A DNA stretch of 21,522 nt from a virus, in IMG/VR virus record IMGVR_UViG_3300031857_001612, positions 1 through 21,522 of that record, one strand, 5' to 3'. Shown one piece after another: positions 13,775 to 20,951 of the stretch (positions are counted from its first letter, which is position 1; each line of letters starts with the position of its first letter). A program made the translations under genes and the position numbers. The notes beneath the pieces are model-generated. The model was given only the letters and a program-made list of their open reading frames with translations. It was not told where the DNA came from and did no database searches.

Positions 13775-14289
13775 TCGTCCCTCCCAGCAAGCGGATTGGC
13801 AAGTGTGCGCTGTATCTTGGCATCTAATTCGCCTTGAATTTCCTTGATACGGCGCTGTTGCTCCAAGTCCTGTGCGCGAAGCTCATTGATAATCGCACGT
13901 TGGGATTGAAGCGTCTCCCTCTCCGATACTTGCGTCCTTGCAGTTACAGCGTCCACTGTCTGGCGGGCGCTCATTACGCTATTCCCAAGGCTCCCAGACA
14001 GCGCGGCGAGATTATCTGACAAATACTTCGTAGTTTCAAGGTTCATTCTAATCATGCGCTCATTGCTGTCCTGGCGCTCCTTCATTTTGTTGAAGTCATC
14101 GCCCATCGCAGCGTATGTCGCAGTCACTTCCTGCATCGTCAGGAACTGCTGATAAACCTGAAAACCAGCCCACAGGCCGCCAACAATCGTGGAGATTGCA
14201 GCGAAGATAATCGCAATCTTGCCGCTGCTTAGGCCGCCAACGTTAAAGCTGAAGCCGCTTTCGTCAAAAGAGATTTTATCGTCACTCAT
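13771..14289 (-). CDS. Membrane-anchored coiled-coil protein, 172 aa
   Basis: ATG 14289 is preferred (GGATGAG five bases upstream, start overlapping the upstream stop); ATGs at 14298 and 14325 are in frame. The product has a soluble N-terminus (1-22, with FDESGFSFNVGGLSSG), one membrane helix (about 24-46, IAIIFAAISTIVGGLWAGF) and a long helical region (50-165) with heptad-like spacing of hydrophobics and many Gln, Arg and Glu. No enzymatic motif is seen. It follows the secreted nidogen-like protein and precedes the holin candidate, each by short overlaps. A structural role in the envelope or in lysis timing is possible; I do not recognise a family. Confidence 0.72.
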   Translation of the reverse strand: MSDDKISFDESGFSFNVGGLSSGKIAIIFAAISTIVGGLWAGFQVYQQFLTMQEVTATYAAMGDDFNKMKERQDSNERMIRMNLETTKYLSDNLAALSGSLGNSVMSARQTVDAVTARTQVSERETLQSQRAIINELRAQDLEQQRRIKEIQGELDAKIQRTLANPLAGRDE

Positions 14290-15787
14290 ATTGCTCATCC
14301 ACCATCTGTTGCCAACGACCATCACTCCCCTGCATCATTCTGTATAATACCATATTTGCGTCAGGAATGCGACGGCCCTTGTAGATGTCCCTTGGCTGGT
14401 AGAATGGCTGATCCGGGATGCGAGCCTGCGTGTAGGCGGAATAACCAGCCGGAATGGCCGCAAGCTGCACCATTGCCTCATTGTCGCCATTATTCACATC
14501 CCCTACATCAATGTTCTGGCCAGCAGCCATCTCACCCTGCATACCCATATTCAGGACTTCCAACTGCTGCGCTTGCCCAACAGGCGTGTAGGTGTCGCCA
14601 ATCGTTGTAGTGGTAACACCTACAAACGTGGGGCCTTCAGTGGGCTGTAAACTATAAGTTACACCATCCGTCTCAGTTGACTTCTGCTCACCATATTGCT
14701 GCTCGTATTGAGCGTCTGCCAGCGCCAGAAATGCCACGTTCTGCGTAGAGGCTTGAATAACAGTCTCTCGTGCGAATAAGTCCGCCTCTTCAACTGCCTC
14801 ACTTTGGAAAAACTCCACATTGCGTTCACGGCGTGTTCCAGACACCATAGTGGTGCTTTGCTGCTGCTCAGAACTGCCTTGTGGGGCTGAACCTGGCGGT
14901 GGTGGCGGCTGTGATGCTGGAGATGCCTCTGCGGCGCTCTCAGAAGCCTCCTCAGCCTCTGTAGCCTCTTCTGGCTCCTCTTGGGCCGTTTCTGCTTGCG
15001 GCTCATCTACAGCGGTTTCTGTAGGGGTTTCCTCCACAACGTCCTGCATGGCGACAATTGCATCCTCAACGGCTGCTTCTGCTGCCTCTATCTGCTCTTC
15101 CTGCTGCTCAATGACGACAACAGGTATCGCTGTAGCGGAATACACCACAACGGGAGCCACCTCGATGGGCGGAGGAGGCGGTTCAGGCTGTGGAGGCGCT
15201 CCAAGTGCCACATATGACGTATTGTCGAGTAGATTGACGTTCTGGCCGTAAAAAATACTGATACTGTCAGCCATTGTCGGGCCAGTTAGGCCAGCCGTGA
15301 CAGTATGCCAGACATTATTTACGTCTCCATAGTTCCATTGCACCTTGCCATCAGGGAACAATGCAATCTCGAACGTGTTAGATAGGTTAGAGCCGTATTC
15401 CTGCGTATTATACCAACCAAATAGGGCTATATTAGCGTCAGTTCGGTAATATGGGTTCCCGCCACTGATTAAATCCATCCAGAGGCCATAAATCGAGTTG
15501 CGTGGCGCGCTATCAATGGGCCATCCATCGCAGCAAAGATGCCCAATGTTGTTAAACGAGATGAACCCGTTCGATGACACCCATGCCTGCGTGTAGGTTT
15601 GGCCGTAATACTCGAACGGAAAGCCCAGTTGAACCAGTCGCGTGCTGTCATCGCCACCATTTAGGGGCGTGGATGTCTGTGGAGTGCCGATAATCTGTGG
15701 CGGGATTGGGGCTGGGGTGTAGTCCTGTGCCGCAATCGGTGCAGAGATTAGCGCCGCGAGGAACGCTTGGGCTTGTTTTCTTCCCAT
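14282..15787 (-). CDS. Secreted nidogen-like domain protein, 501 aa
   Basis: ATG 15787 (AGGAGG about ten bases upstream) is chosen because the product then begins with a Sec signal: MGRKQAQAFLAALISAPIAA followed by QDY, with cleavage likely after Ala20. Residues about 50-197 resemble a nidogen-like beta domain: LGFPFEYYGQTYTQAWVSSN, GFISFNN, IYGLWMDLISGG and NTFEIALFPDGKVQWNYGD, with a CC pair at 85-86. A Pro-rich hinge (199-208), an extremely acidic Glu/Ala stretch (227-290), a second Pro hinge, and a beta/helical C-terminus ending VLYRMMQGSDGRWQQMVDEQY follow. Export to the periplasm or surface is expected. The role is unknown; adhesion or envelope modification is inference. Confidence 0.78.
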   Translation of the reverse strand: MGRKQAQAFLAALISAPIAAQDYTPAPIPPQIIGTPQTSTPLNGGDDSTRLVQLGFPFEYYGQTYTQAWVSSNGFISFNNIGHLCCDGWPIDSAPRNSIYGLWMDLISGGNPYYRTDANIALFGWYNTQEYGSNLSNTFEIALFPDGKVQWNYGDVNNVWHTVTAGLTGPTMADSISIFYGQNVNLLDNTSYVALGAPPQPEPPPPPIEVAPVVVYSATAIPVVVIEQQEEQIEAAEAAVEDAIVAMQDVVEETPTETAVDEPQAETAQEEPEEATEAEEASESAAEASPASQPPPPPGSAPQGSSEQQQSTTMVSGTRRERNVEFFQSEAVEEADLFARETVIQASTQNVAFLALADAQYEQQYGEQKSTETDGVTYSLQPTEGPTFVGVTTTTIGDTYTPVGQAQQLEVLNMGMQGEMAAGQNIDVGDVNNGDNEAMVQLAAIPAGYSAYTQARIPDQPFYQPRDIYKGRRIPDANMVLYRMMQGSDGRWQQMVDEQYE

Positions 15788-16611
15788 GCCGCTGCGGCCT
15801 CCTTGCCTATCTTGCCCTGATACGGACAAGGTGTGCCAGCCATCTTCATAGCGTCGAATACACGCTCGTCCTGACAGAGAAGCGATACAGCAGCCACGCG
15901 CATCCCCATGTCGTAGAGCGTCTTGGAGAGCTTTAGAGCCTCGCAGTTCTTGTCGCGGATGGTCTTACCGCCAGAGATGCCCAAGATTTGCGTCTGGACA
16001 GCCCCAGAAACGCCTGTGGTGCAAAGGTCTTGGCTGTAGCTCATCATGCTCGGTGCGATGGCTGACGGAGGCGGAGACGTAATCTTCTGCGTCACGCTCT
16101 GGTTTGCGTTGCTCTCGCTGTAGCTGGTGGATTTGCTGTCGGACACGTTGGTGTTCGTGTTGAGGTTCTTGCTCTCAGACACGGACGTATTCGTGTTCAC
16201 ATTTGTGCTAACCGAGCGGCTGTCCGAGATGTTGGTGTTGACGTTTGTATTCACGCTCTCAGATGTGCTGGTCGAGAGGTTCGTGTTTACGTTGGTCGCC
16301 GTTGATACGCTTGTCGAACTGCTCTCGTTAAAGTTGCGGTTCGTGTTCGTCGCGGTTGACGAGCTTTCGTTGAAGTTCCGATTGGTGTTCAGATTGGTGC
16401 TGTTTACAGTGCTGTTAGATGTGCTGTTAACAGTCTGGTTAATCGTGCTGGTCGAAACGTCCGTGTTGAAGTTGTTGTTCGTCGCCGTGCTGGTAGACGT
16501 ATTGACGTTGGTGTTCGTGTTCGTTGAGTTGGTTGTCGTGTCGTAGACGTAGTTATTCGACTGCGCAAAAGCCGCCACAGGAACAAAAGCAAGCAGCAGC
16601 AGTTTACGCAT
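15748..16611 (-). CDS. Secreted Asn/Thr/Ser-repeat protein with Cys-containing C-terminus
   Basis: From ATG 16611 (TGATG overlap with the upstream stop) the 287-residue product has a Sec signal peptide (MRKLLLLAFVPVAAFA, cleavage near Ala16). Residues 25-172 form an almost pure Asn/Thr/Ser/Val low-complexity region (patterns NTNVNTSTST, NTNRNFNESSST at 75-86 and again at 89-100). A compact C-terminal domain has four Cys (197, 223, 246, 262) with ILGISGGKTIRDKNC, LYDMGMRVAAVSLLC and AGTPCPYQGKIG. Four cysteines suit oxidative folding outside the cytoplasm. I recall a similar C-terminal domain in environmental phages but no function. The repeat could be a beta-solenoid or a flexible stalk (inference). 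Confidence 0.78.
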   Translation of the reverse strand: MRKLLLLAFVPVAAFAQSNNYVYDTTTNSTNTNTNVNTSTSTATNNNFNTDVSTSTINQTVNSTSNSTVNSTNLNTNRNFNESSSTATNTNRNFNESSSTSVSTATNVNTNLSTSTSESVNTNVNTNISDSRSVSTNVNTNTSVSESKNLNTNTNVSDSKSTSYSESNANQSVTQKITSPPPSAIAPSMMSYSQDLCTTGVSGAVQTQILGISGGKTIRDKNCEALKLSKTLYDMGMRVAAVSLLCQDERVFDAMKMAGTPCPYQGKIGKEAAAAWEENKPKRSSRR

Positions 16612-16817
16612 CAACGATCCGCCTTGTTATCCAACTTGTCCTCAATCCGACGAAGGTGCATCATCACCTCGTCAAACTTCTTGTCAATCGCCGCAAACTT
16701 ATCATCACCATAAGACAGCTTCGTCTCAATGATGGCGATGTTCTTGTTTAACTGAACCCATACGCCGATAACGCTTCCGAGCAGGGCCAGTGCGGTAACG
16801 ATGAGTTCAGGTGTCAT
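16611..16817 (-). CDS. Small membrane protein with coiled-coil tail, 68 aa
   Basis: ATG 16817 overlaps the preceding stop (TGATG), which supports it over an ATG four codons upstream. The 68 residues comprise a membrane helix (about 5-22, LIVTALALLGSVIGVWVQL) and a charged helix (27-66) with heptad spacing (IETKLSYGDDKFAAIDKKFD, VMMHLRRIEDKLD). It resembles small phage membrane/coiled-coil proteins, some of them in lysis cassettes, in the reverse order of XhlA (helix first, coil second). A lysis or envelope role is inferred from the following secreted-protein genes. Confidence 0.68.
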   Translation of the reverse strand: MTPELIVTALALLGSVIGVWVQLNKNIAIIETKLSYGDDKFAAIDKKFDEVMMHLRRIEDKLDNKADR

Positions 16818-17272
16818 CAGGCAACCCATTCTTCAGCGGGGGCTTCCGGCCATGCGGGATCAAGCATATCCAAGTCACGTAAGGCTTGGCGGTATGCAGC
16901 GAAGGCGGTCTTGCAGTCAGCCGTCAGAGGAACGTCTGCAAGCTGCGTCCAGTCCGTGTTGTCCAGCTTGGTGTTACGAAGAGCCTTGTTTGCTACAATT
17001 GTAGCAGCGTCAACAGCGGCCTTAGCTTCGTCGTCCATGTCAGCAACGGAATACTTGGTATACCACTTGCCTTCGATCTGTTCGACACCATCGCGGTAGA
17101 CAACCTGATACTTTGTGGCTGTCGGCTGCGGGCCTTCAAACACAACGTCTGCGCCCAAGTCGTTAACCAGTTCTTCGGTTAAGACATAGGGGAAGGATGT
17201 GTTCGGGTGCATGGCGCGCAATTCGCTTTCAGTTACGACTGCGCCTGTTTCTTGAATTCGATACTCTGCCAT
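16817..17272 (-). CDS. Tail-assembly-chaperone-like protein (Phage_tail_APC type)
   Basis: The 151-residue protein has an N-terminal beta part (YRIQETGAVVTESELRAMHP ... KYQVVYRDGVEQIEGKWYTK), then a helical section and a C-terminal segment RNTKLDNTDWTQLADVPLTA...FAAYRQALRDLDMLDPAWPEA. The sequence 'R(x)xLLxxTDWTxLxDVPL...YRQALRDL...WPxxP' is typical of phage tail-fibre assembly/chaperone proteins (Phage_tail_APC/DUF4376-like). It lies immediately downstream of the large repeat fibre gene, as such chaperones usually do. AGGAAA lies upstream of ATG 17272. Assistance in folding or attachment of that fibre is the likely role. Confidence 0.82.
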   Translation of the reverse strand: MAEYRIQETGAVVTESELRAMHPNTSFPYVLTEELVNDLGADVVFEGPQPTATKYQVVYRDGVEQIEGKWYTKYSVADMDDEAKAAVDAATIVANKALRNTKLDNTDWTQLADVPLTADCKTAFAAYRQALRDLDMLDPAWPEAPAEEWVA

Positions 17273-17291
17273 CTGAGTTTCCTTAATTACC

Positions 17292-19193
17292 CTAGGCCAC
17301 GGCCATATAAATATATGTGGCGGCGTTAACGTTGACGTTGGTTGCAGCCACTTGATTTACCACAAACCCGCTGCTGTCAGTATCAATCGTGTCGTCGGTT
17401 GTAACTTCGGCTGCCGTTGTGTTCAGCGATAGGTGCGGGTCATTGCCAGAAACAATGCCACGGGCCGTATCCCAGACATACCAATCGCCCGTGCTGTCAG
17501 TCCGCTTAATCATCACGAACCGCGCACCAGCAGCAAAGCCACAGTTAATCGTCTGGCTGCTTCCGTTGCCGGTGTAAGTTCCCACCTTGCTCACGCCAGC
17601 GCATGAGGCAAAAAGGTAGGCGACAAATGTTCCACCAGAGGCGTTTTGCGAAGAACCTTGCACTGAAAACGTAGTAGATGTCGGGACGGCACCCCAGTTT
17701 GAGTTATTGTCAAAACCAAGATCACCGCGATTTAGGTAGCCGGTATTTAGACCTTGCGACGCAGCGTATACTGTCCACGGGCTAGAAGTATTTCGCTGCT
17801 TTACAATCATCAACTCAGGCGTAACACCAAGGTTGTGATTTAAAGTTTGCGGGGACGCACCATTGCCTGTGTAACAAACCTCATCAAAGAAGCCGGGCGC
17901 GCGGCGGAAGCACCAATCTATATATGTTGTATTTGTTCCATTCGTGTCGCTAAAGTTACCAGCGGTAAAGCCTGTATTGCTTGCGAAACTAGTTATGTGA
18001 TTAGTCGAAAACTCACTTCCCGTGCTGCTAACATTCAATGTATTTGTAGAACCCCGCAACCTATCAGTCTCATACGGAGAGTTTGCTGCGTAGTCGCCTG
18101 AACGACCTTTGGAAATTACAAAATCCGTAACAAACCCAGTGCTGATTGTTGCATTAGCCCCCGTTCCCGTCCGTGCCACTGGAGCAAACACACTCGTCCC
18201 GCTCGTCGGTGTCCGCATAGGGCCGCGACGAATGGCGATGTAGATGTAGGTGCTTCCATTGGCGTTGACTTGCGGGTCGCTGGTTGCCATGATTTGGAAG
18301 CCGGTAGCCGTCGGGCTTACATACTCCACAGAACTTTCCGCAGCGCTTGTGTTTGCCGCTAAAATAGCGTCAGAACTTCCAACCGGAAGTCCGCGCATAT
18401 TGTCAAATAAATTCCAGCTAGCGAGGCCGCTGGCGTTCTTGACCATTAACCACTGCGGCTCCCAGCCCAATGTTACGCTATTCCCAACCGCGCCAGTTCC
18501 AGTATAACTCCCACACTGAATAATCCCGTCAGACGTTGTGTCGTGGGCGAAGAGGTAGGCTACGTAGGTGCCGCCGGATGCGTTGACCGTTGCGTCCGTG
18601 CCGACAGTAAACTCAGTCGCAGTCGGTGTTGTGCTGTTCCAGCGGGTCGCGCCAGTGGCTACAGCAGCCGTTGCATTTAGCACCATATACTGCGTGTTGG
18701 CGTTACTGCGGTGATAGACCTGCCAATCGCCTGTCGTGTCGGTGCGCTTCACGAGAATGCAGCCGGGAGCCACACCAAGGCTATGCGCGATAGTGCGGTT
18801 AGCGCCTGTGCCCGTATACGTCACAACATCAAAGAACTTAGGTGCTTCGCGGAATGTCCATGAGGCGTAGTTTTGCCCGCTGCTATTACGCCAAATGCCT
18901 CCACTTAAAGAAAAGCCGTTTGAGTTAAACGACGTAATACTACCAGTATCATATCCATAGTTTGTGCTGGTAAATTGATCGTTCCCCGCTCCGCGTAGCG
19001 TATCTGCAATACAGTTTCCCTCGCTGTATACCTGAGTTCTAGCTTTAGACCAAACCATTCCGCCCTTGCCGGAAAGGTCGATGCCGTTGGTAATTGTCTG
19101 TGCGCTTCCCGTTCCCGTGTAGAGCCACGTCGAGAATACGTCCTCAACGAAGAGTTTGTCGTCTGATACCTGTGATGAATTAGCGGAGAACAT
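17292..19193 (-). CDS. Tail fibre / appendage protein with six DUF7483-like repeats
   Basis: The 633-residue protein is built of six units of about 100 residues that each begin with a Y-T-G-[TN]-G element (Tyr25, Tyr126, Tyr230, Arg341, Tyr441, Tyr540). Many units then read 'xxAHSLGVAPGCILVKRTDT(T)GDW' and end 'NASGxTYVAYLFA' or 'YIYMAVA'. This is the recognised DUF7483-like repeat of phage tail appendages. There is no signal peptide and few Cys. Position just upstream of the tail-chaperone-like gene supports a receptor-binding fibre or appendage. The fourth unit is the most divergent. Repeat number may vary between relatives (inference). Confidence 0.85.
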   Translation of the reverse strand: MFSANSSQVSDDKLFVEDVFSTWLYTGTGSAQTITNGIDLSGKGGMVWSKARTQVYSEGNCIADTLRGAGNDQFTSTNYGYDTGSITSFNSNGFSLSGGIWRNSSGQNYASWTFREAPKFFDVVTYTGTGANRTIAHSLGVAPGCILVKRTDTTGDWQVYHRSNANTQYMVLNATAAVATGATRWNSTTPTATEFTVGTDATVNASGGTYVAYLFAHDTTSDGIIQCGSYTGTGAVGNSVTLGWEPQWLMVKNASGLASWNLFDNMRGLPVGSSDAILAANTSAAESSVEYVSPTATGFQIMATSDPQVNANGSTYIYIAIRRGPMRTPTSGTSVFAPVARTGTGANATISTGFVTDFVISKGRSGDYAANSPYETDRLRGSTNTLNVSSTGSEFSTNHITSFASNTGFTAGNFSDTNGTNTTYIDWCFRRAPGFFDEVCYTGNGASPQTLNHNLGVTPELMIVKQRNTSSPWTVYAASQGLNTGYLNRGDLGFDNNSNWGAVPTSTTFSVQGSSQNASGGTFVAYLFASCAGVSKVGTYTGNGSSQTINCGFAAGARFVMIKRTDSTGDWYVWDTARGIVSGNDPHLSLNTTAAEVTTDDTIDTDSSGFVVNQVAATNVNVNAATYIYMAVA

Positions 19194-19205
19194 TACCCGT
19201 TTCCC

Positions 19206-19973
19206 TTACAGCGTGTAGTTCTGGCCCGCGTTTGAACCAATCCAGTTAGTCCCATCAGCCGTGAAGATATACTTGTCAGCCTTCGATGCCGTGCTGGTAA
19301 TCGTCGGCGCAGTGCCAGCAGGCCACTTTACGGCAGCGGGCCAAGTGACTGTGCGTGAGCCAGTGCCGTCTTGCTTCAGGATGAGGATGAAGCTGCGGCC
19401 AGCGGTGGCAGTCGGGAACGTGAATGTGCAGTTACCCGTTAGCGTCAGGATTTGGACAGAGCCGTTAGCAAGGTCAATCGTGTAAGCCGTGCTTGTGTTT
19501 GCTGTTACAGTCTCTTCCGTGTAGCCATTGGTGAACGTGCCAGCTTCGATGGTCTTGTTCGTGAGCGTCTGCGTGTCAGTTGTGCCGACCAGAGCGCCCG
19601 TAGGAGCCGTGAGAGAGGTCGTCCACGCAGTTCCCGTAGATACCGCGATACCGGCAGCAGGATAGGTCTGTGCGGGGATGGCAACCCAGCTATTGTCGCC
19701 ACGAAGGTAGGTGGATGACGATGCCGTGCCTGTAGCGTTCAGCTTGGACACCGAGAAGCCGGTAACAGTCGCGCTTGTCACGTTCAGTGTGCCAGCAATC
19801 GCAATCGTCTTGCCAGCGCCTACGTTCAGGCCAACGCTCGTCCCGTTACCAGCCGCAGCGAACAACGCATCGACGAGATCAAGGTCGGTATTCAGCTTCG
19901 TCCCCCAAGTATCGGCAGAAGCACCGACTTCAGGTTTCGTAAGTCCAAGGTTAGTTGTGGTTGTATCAGCCAT
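19206..19973 (-). CDS. Tail fibre-like structural protein, 255 aa
   Basis: The 255-residue product begins with the N-terminal motif [20 protein letters not shown], followed by [13 protein letters not shown], common in phage tail fibres and appendages. A beta-rich middle follows ([29 protein letters not shown], the latter a repeated tail-fibre motif 'TQTLTNKTI'). The C-terminal domain includes [37 protein letters not shown] and [14 protein letters not shown]. No enzyme motif is present. GAGGT precedes ATG 19973. A virion appendage role is well supported by motif and by flanking tail genes. Confidence 0.8.
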   Translation of the reverse strand: MADTTTTNLGLTKPEVGASADTWGTKLNTDLDLVDALFAAAGNGTSVGLNVGAGKTIAIAGTLNVTSATVTGFSVSKLNATGTASSSTYLRGDNSWVAIPAQTYPAAGIAVSTGTAWTTSLTAPTGALVGTTDTQTLTNKTIEAGTFTNGYTEETVTANTSTAYTIDLANGSVQILTLTGNCTFTFPTATAGRSFILILKQDGTGSRTVTWPAAVKWPAGTAPTITSTASKADKYIFTADGTNWIGSNAGQNYTL

Positions 19974-19981
19974 CTTTTACC

Positions 19982-20557
19982 TCATGCCGCTTCCAGATAT
20001 TCGGGGAAGCCTTTAACCGTCCAAGTTTCTGCTGTAACAGAAATTGGTGTCCATGTCTCTGCTGTTATTGGTTGCGGCTCCCATTTCTTAACAGCAGTCA
20101 CTGTAACGCTAGAAACACCGCTTACAGCTACGTTACCAAACCGCACATAACCAGCGTTTACAGCCACCGAAGCTACCGCGCTCGACGCTACCGCAGCACC
20201 AGCCGTAATTTTTGCATCTACAGAAACTACCGATACCGAAGTCAGCGAGACTTGGCCGATCACCGAAGTGCCACCAGCAGCCGTTACAGTAGATGCCGCA
20301 GAAACGGCCACAGAAGCGTCTACAACGCGAATAGCAGCAACTTGGGTAGTAGATACCGCATTAGCCTCTACAGCGCCATCTGTGCGCTCTCCAGCCGTTA
20401 CGCTAACAGATGAGACAGCGTTGCTCTCAAGTGCCGCTTCCTTGACGATTACAGCAGCAGCCGTGGTTGTGGATGACGCAGTTACAGATACCGAACCCTC
20501 AATCGGGTCGATACCGTAGGAGCCAATCCCAAATAGGCCGCTGCCGTAGCCTGCCAT
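19982..20557 (-). CDS. Virion protein with seven 20-residue beta repeats
   Basis: The 191-residue product starts MAGYGSGLFGIGSYGIDPIE. Residues 21-160 then contain seven consecutive units of 19-21 residues (beginning at about 21, 41, 61, 81, 101, 120 and 141). Each starts with G or A, then alternating Val/Ser/Thr/Ala, e.g. GSVSVTASSTTTAAAVIVKE and GNVAVSGVSSVTVTAVKKW. Two nine-residue repeats end the protein (PITAETWTP, SVTAETWTV). Regular 20-residue beta units suggest a solenoid or fibrous trimer. I recall similar 'GxGxFGxxxYG' starts in phage structural genes. No Shine-Dalgarno is evident and the start is four bases after the preceding stop. Confidence 0.75.
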   Translation of the reverse strand: MAGYGSGLFGIGSYGIDPIEGSVSVTASSTTTAAAVIVKEAALESNAVSSVSVTAGERTDGAVEANAVSTTQVAAIRVVDASVAVSAASTVTAAGGTSVIGQVSLTSVSVVSVDAKITAGAAVASSAVASVAVNAGYVRFGNVAVSGVSSVTVTAVKKWEPQPITAETWTPISVTAETWTVKGFPEYLEAA

Positions 20558-20560
20558 ATA

Positions 20561-20941
20561 TTAGTCCAGCGTAATGTCGAAGTCGCCCGCAGGAATGCGG
20601 AACACGTCACCGCTGTCAATCGTCTTAGATGTAGCCAGGCCGCCATAGGCCAGCATATTGCCGCCAGTGGAAGCGTCAAACAGCGCAGCGTAGGTGATTG
20701 TCCCCCACGATGCCGAAGCAGTCGGAAACTCTACAGCAGCCGTGTTGGATGCAAGGTTAGCAGCAACCGTGAAAGCAGCCGTCTGACGAGCGTAAGAGCC
20801 GCCAGAGACTTCCGTGCCACCACCAGCTTCGCCAGGGTTAGACGTAAACAGGCCGACATACAGTGTTGCAGGCGCAGTGTAGGCCGTTGCACCAAAAACG
20901 TGCAGCAGAACCTTGTTTTCGAGATAGTTAGAGAACGACAT
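20561..20941 (-). CDS. Phage tail fibre / appendage protein, 126 aa
   Basis: The 126-residue protein reads MSFSNYLENKVLLHVFGATA, then YTAPATLYVGLFTSNPGEAG, GGSYARQTAAF, FPTASASWGTITYAALFDAS, GGNMLAYGGLATSKTIDSGD, then a final beta strand. This order (NYLENKLLxHxFg...PaTLYVGLfT...YARq...FPtAsasWGTvTh...DA..GGNmLayG.L..sKtI..GD) is a recognisable, widespread phage tail-fibre protein family. AAGGAG lies 8 bases upstream of ATG 20941. It follows the adaptor gene directly, an order typical of podovirus tail modules. Confidence 0.84.
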   Translation of the reverse strand: MSFSNYLENKVLLHVFGATAYTAPATLYVGLFTSNPGEAGGGTEVSGGSYARQTAAFTVAANLASNTAAVEFPTASASWGTITYAALFDASTGGNMLAYGGLATSKTIDSGDVFRIPAGDFDITLD

Positions 20942-20951
20942 TTATAGCTCC

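Noticed and set aside
14820-15251. 143-codon + strand Ser/Cys-rich frame
   Set aside because: It is antisense to the Glu/Ala/Pro-rich low-complexity part of the nidogen-like protein; composition explains the long open frame.
16312-16389. Possible CRISPR-like direct repeat
   Set aside because: Only two imperfect copies occur, in frame within a low-complexity coding region, with no spacers or leader.
16127-16546. 139-codon + strand frame rich in Leu, Val and Phe
   Set aside because: It is the exact antisense of the Asn/Thr/Ser repeat region; AAC/ACG-type codons read backwards give Val/Leu/Arg. It has no ribosome site and lies inside a well-supported gene.
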